Assembly (NCBI GenBank): GCA_025963955.1
Contig: JAOPZU010000218.1
Span: 1-6,912 of the forward strand
Direction: 5' to 3'
Origin: Solirubrobacterales bacterium
GTDB taxonomy: Bacteria > Actinomycetota > Thermoleophilia > Solirubrobacterales > Solirubrobacteraceae
Length of the DNA stretch: 6,912 bases
Position numbers and translations under genes: made by a program. The notes beneath the pieces are model-generated. The model saw nothing but the letters and a program-made list of their open reading frames with translations. It searched no databases and was not told the DNA's origin. Positions 6,745 through 6,912 of this stretch are shown in pieces (position 1 is the first letter of the stretch; each line of letters starts with the position of its first letter).

Positions 6745-6912
6745 ATGGCGATCGCGACGGGTGAGAGCACCCGGCAGTCCTTCGAGCATCACGTCCTCGA
6801 CTTCCTGGCCTACCTCGAGTTCGAGCGCGGCCTGTCCCGCAACACGCTGGAGGCCTACCGCTCGGACCTCTTCCAGTTCGGTGTCCACCTGCAGGCGCAG
6901 GGCGTGGACGTC
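6745..6912 (+). CDS. xerD: Tyrosine recombinase XerC/XerD (5' part, cut by window)
   Basis: The first 56 codons of a site-specific tyrosine recombinase that resolves chromosome dimers at dif. Only part of the N-terminal SAM-like core-binding domain is present: FLAYLEFERGLSRNTLEAYR (residues 20-39), then SDLFQFGVHLQAQGVDV. The pattern of a hydrophobic helix followed by E-RGLS-NT-AYR-DL is diagnostic for XerC/XerD. The catalytic R-K-H-R-H/W-Y residues lie beyond the window. xerD rather than xerC is chosen from context, because xerD follows the NUDIX gene in Actinobacteria; sequence alone does not separate them here. The ATG is 51 bp after the NUDIX stop. No Shine-Dalgarno or -10-like motif is obvious in that gap, so the gene may be cotranscribed with the operon. 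Confidence 0.87.
   Translation, partial: MAIATGESTRQSFEHHVLDFLAYLEFERGLSRNTLEAYRSDLFQFGVHLQAQGVDV

Overview
The window is very GC-rich, tightly packed chromosomal DNA. GTG starts are frequent, genes overlap by 4 bp, and codon third positions are strongly G/C. Gene content and order (a MraY/WecA-like transferase, pyrG, an M20 peptidase, a DUF3866-type gene, an ADP-ribose-pyrophosphatase-type NUDIX gene, then xerD) match an actinobacterial housekeeping neighbourhood; in Mycobacterium tuberculosis pyrG, the NUDIX gene Rv1700 and xerD (Rv1701) are also consecutive. I infer a member of the Actinomycetota, possibly Thermoleophilia/Solirubrobacterales. The class-level guess is an inference I could not test.

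Left part (1-1300): a divergent pair. On the minus strand is msrB (peptide methionine-R-sulfoxide reductase), whose 3' end, including the catalytic cysteine, lies outside the window. On the plus strand is a 291-residue protein with fumarylacetoacetate-hydrolase-like motifs, probably of the DUF5718 family. The 60 bp between them holds one candidate -10 element for each gene, placed for leaderless or nearly leaderless transcripts.

Central and right part (1345-6693): an apparent operon, all on the plus strand: membrane phosphoglycosyl transferase, pyrG (CTP synthase), M20 metallopeptidase, DUF3866-type protein, NUDIX hydrolase. Junctions are GTGA, an 18 bp gap, GTGA and ATGA, so translation is probably coupled. 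After 51 bp follows the start of a XerC/XerD tyrosine recombinase, cut by the window edge.

The standout observation is that pyrG, normally essential, has an in-frame TAG at codon 370 (3333-3335), at a position that is Lys or Met in other CTP synthases. The reading frame continues intact on both sides to a normal C-terminus at 3902. Either this is a single-base error or mutation (AAG to TAG), or the amber codon is read through. Recoding of all TAG codons is unlikely, because pyrG itself ends in TAG and is in the same frame as the next gene. Apart from this, the region looks like ordinary housekeeping DNA. I see no CRISPR array, mobile element, RNA gene or defence system.
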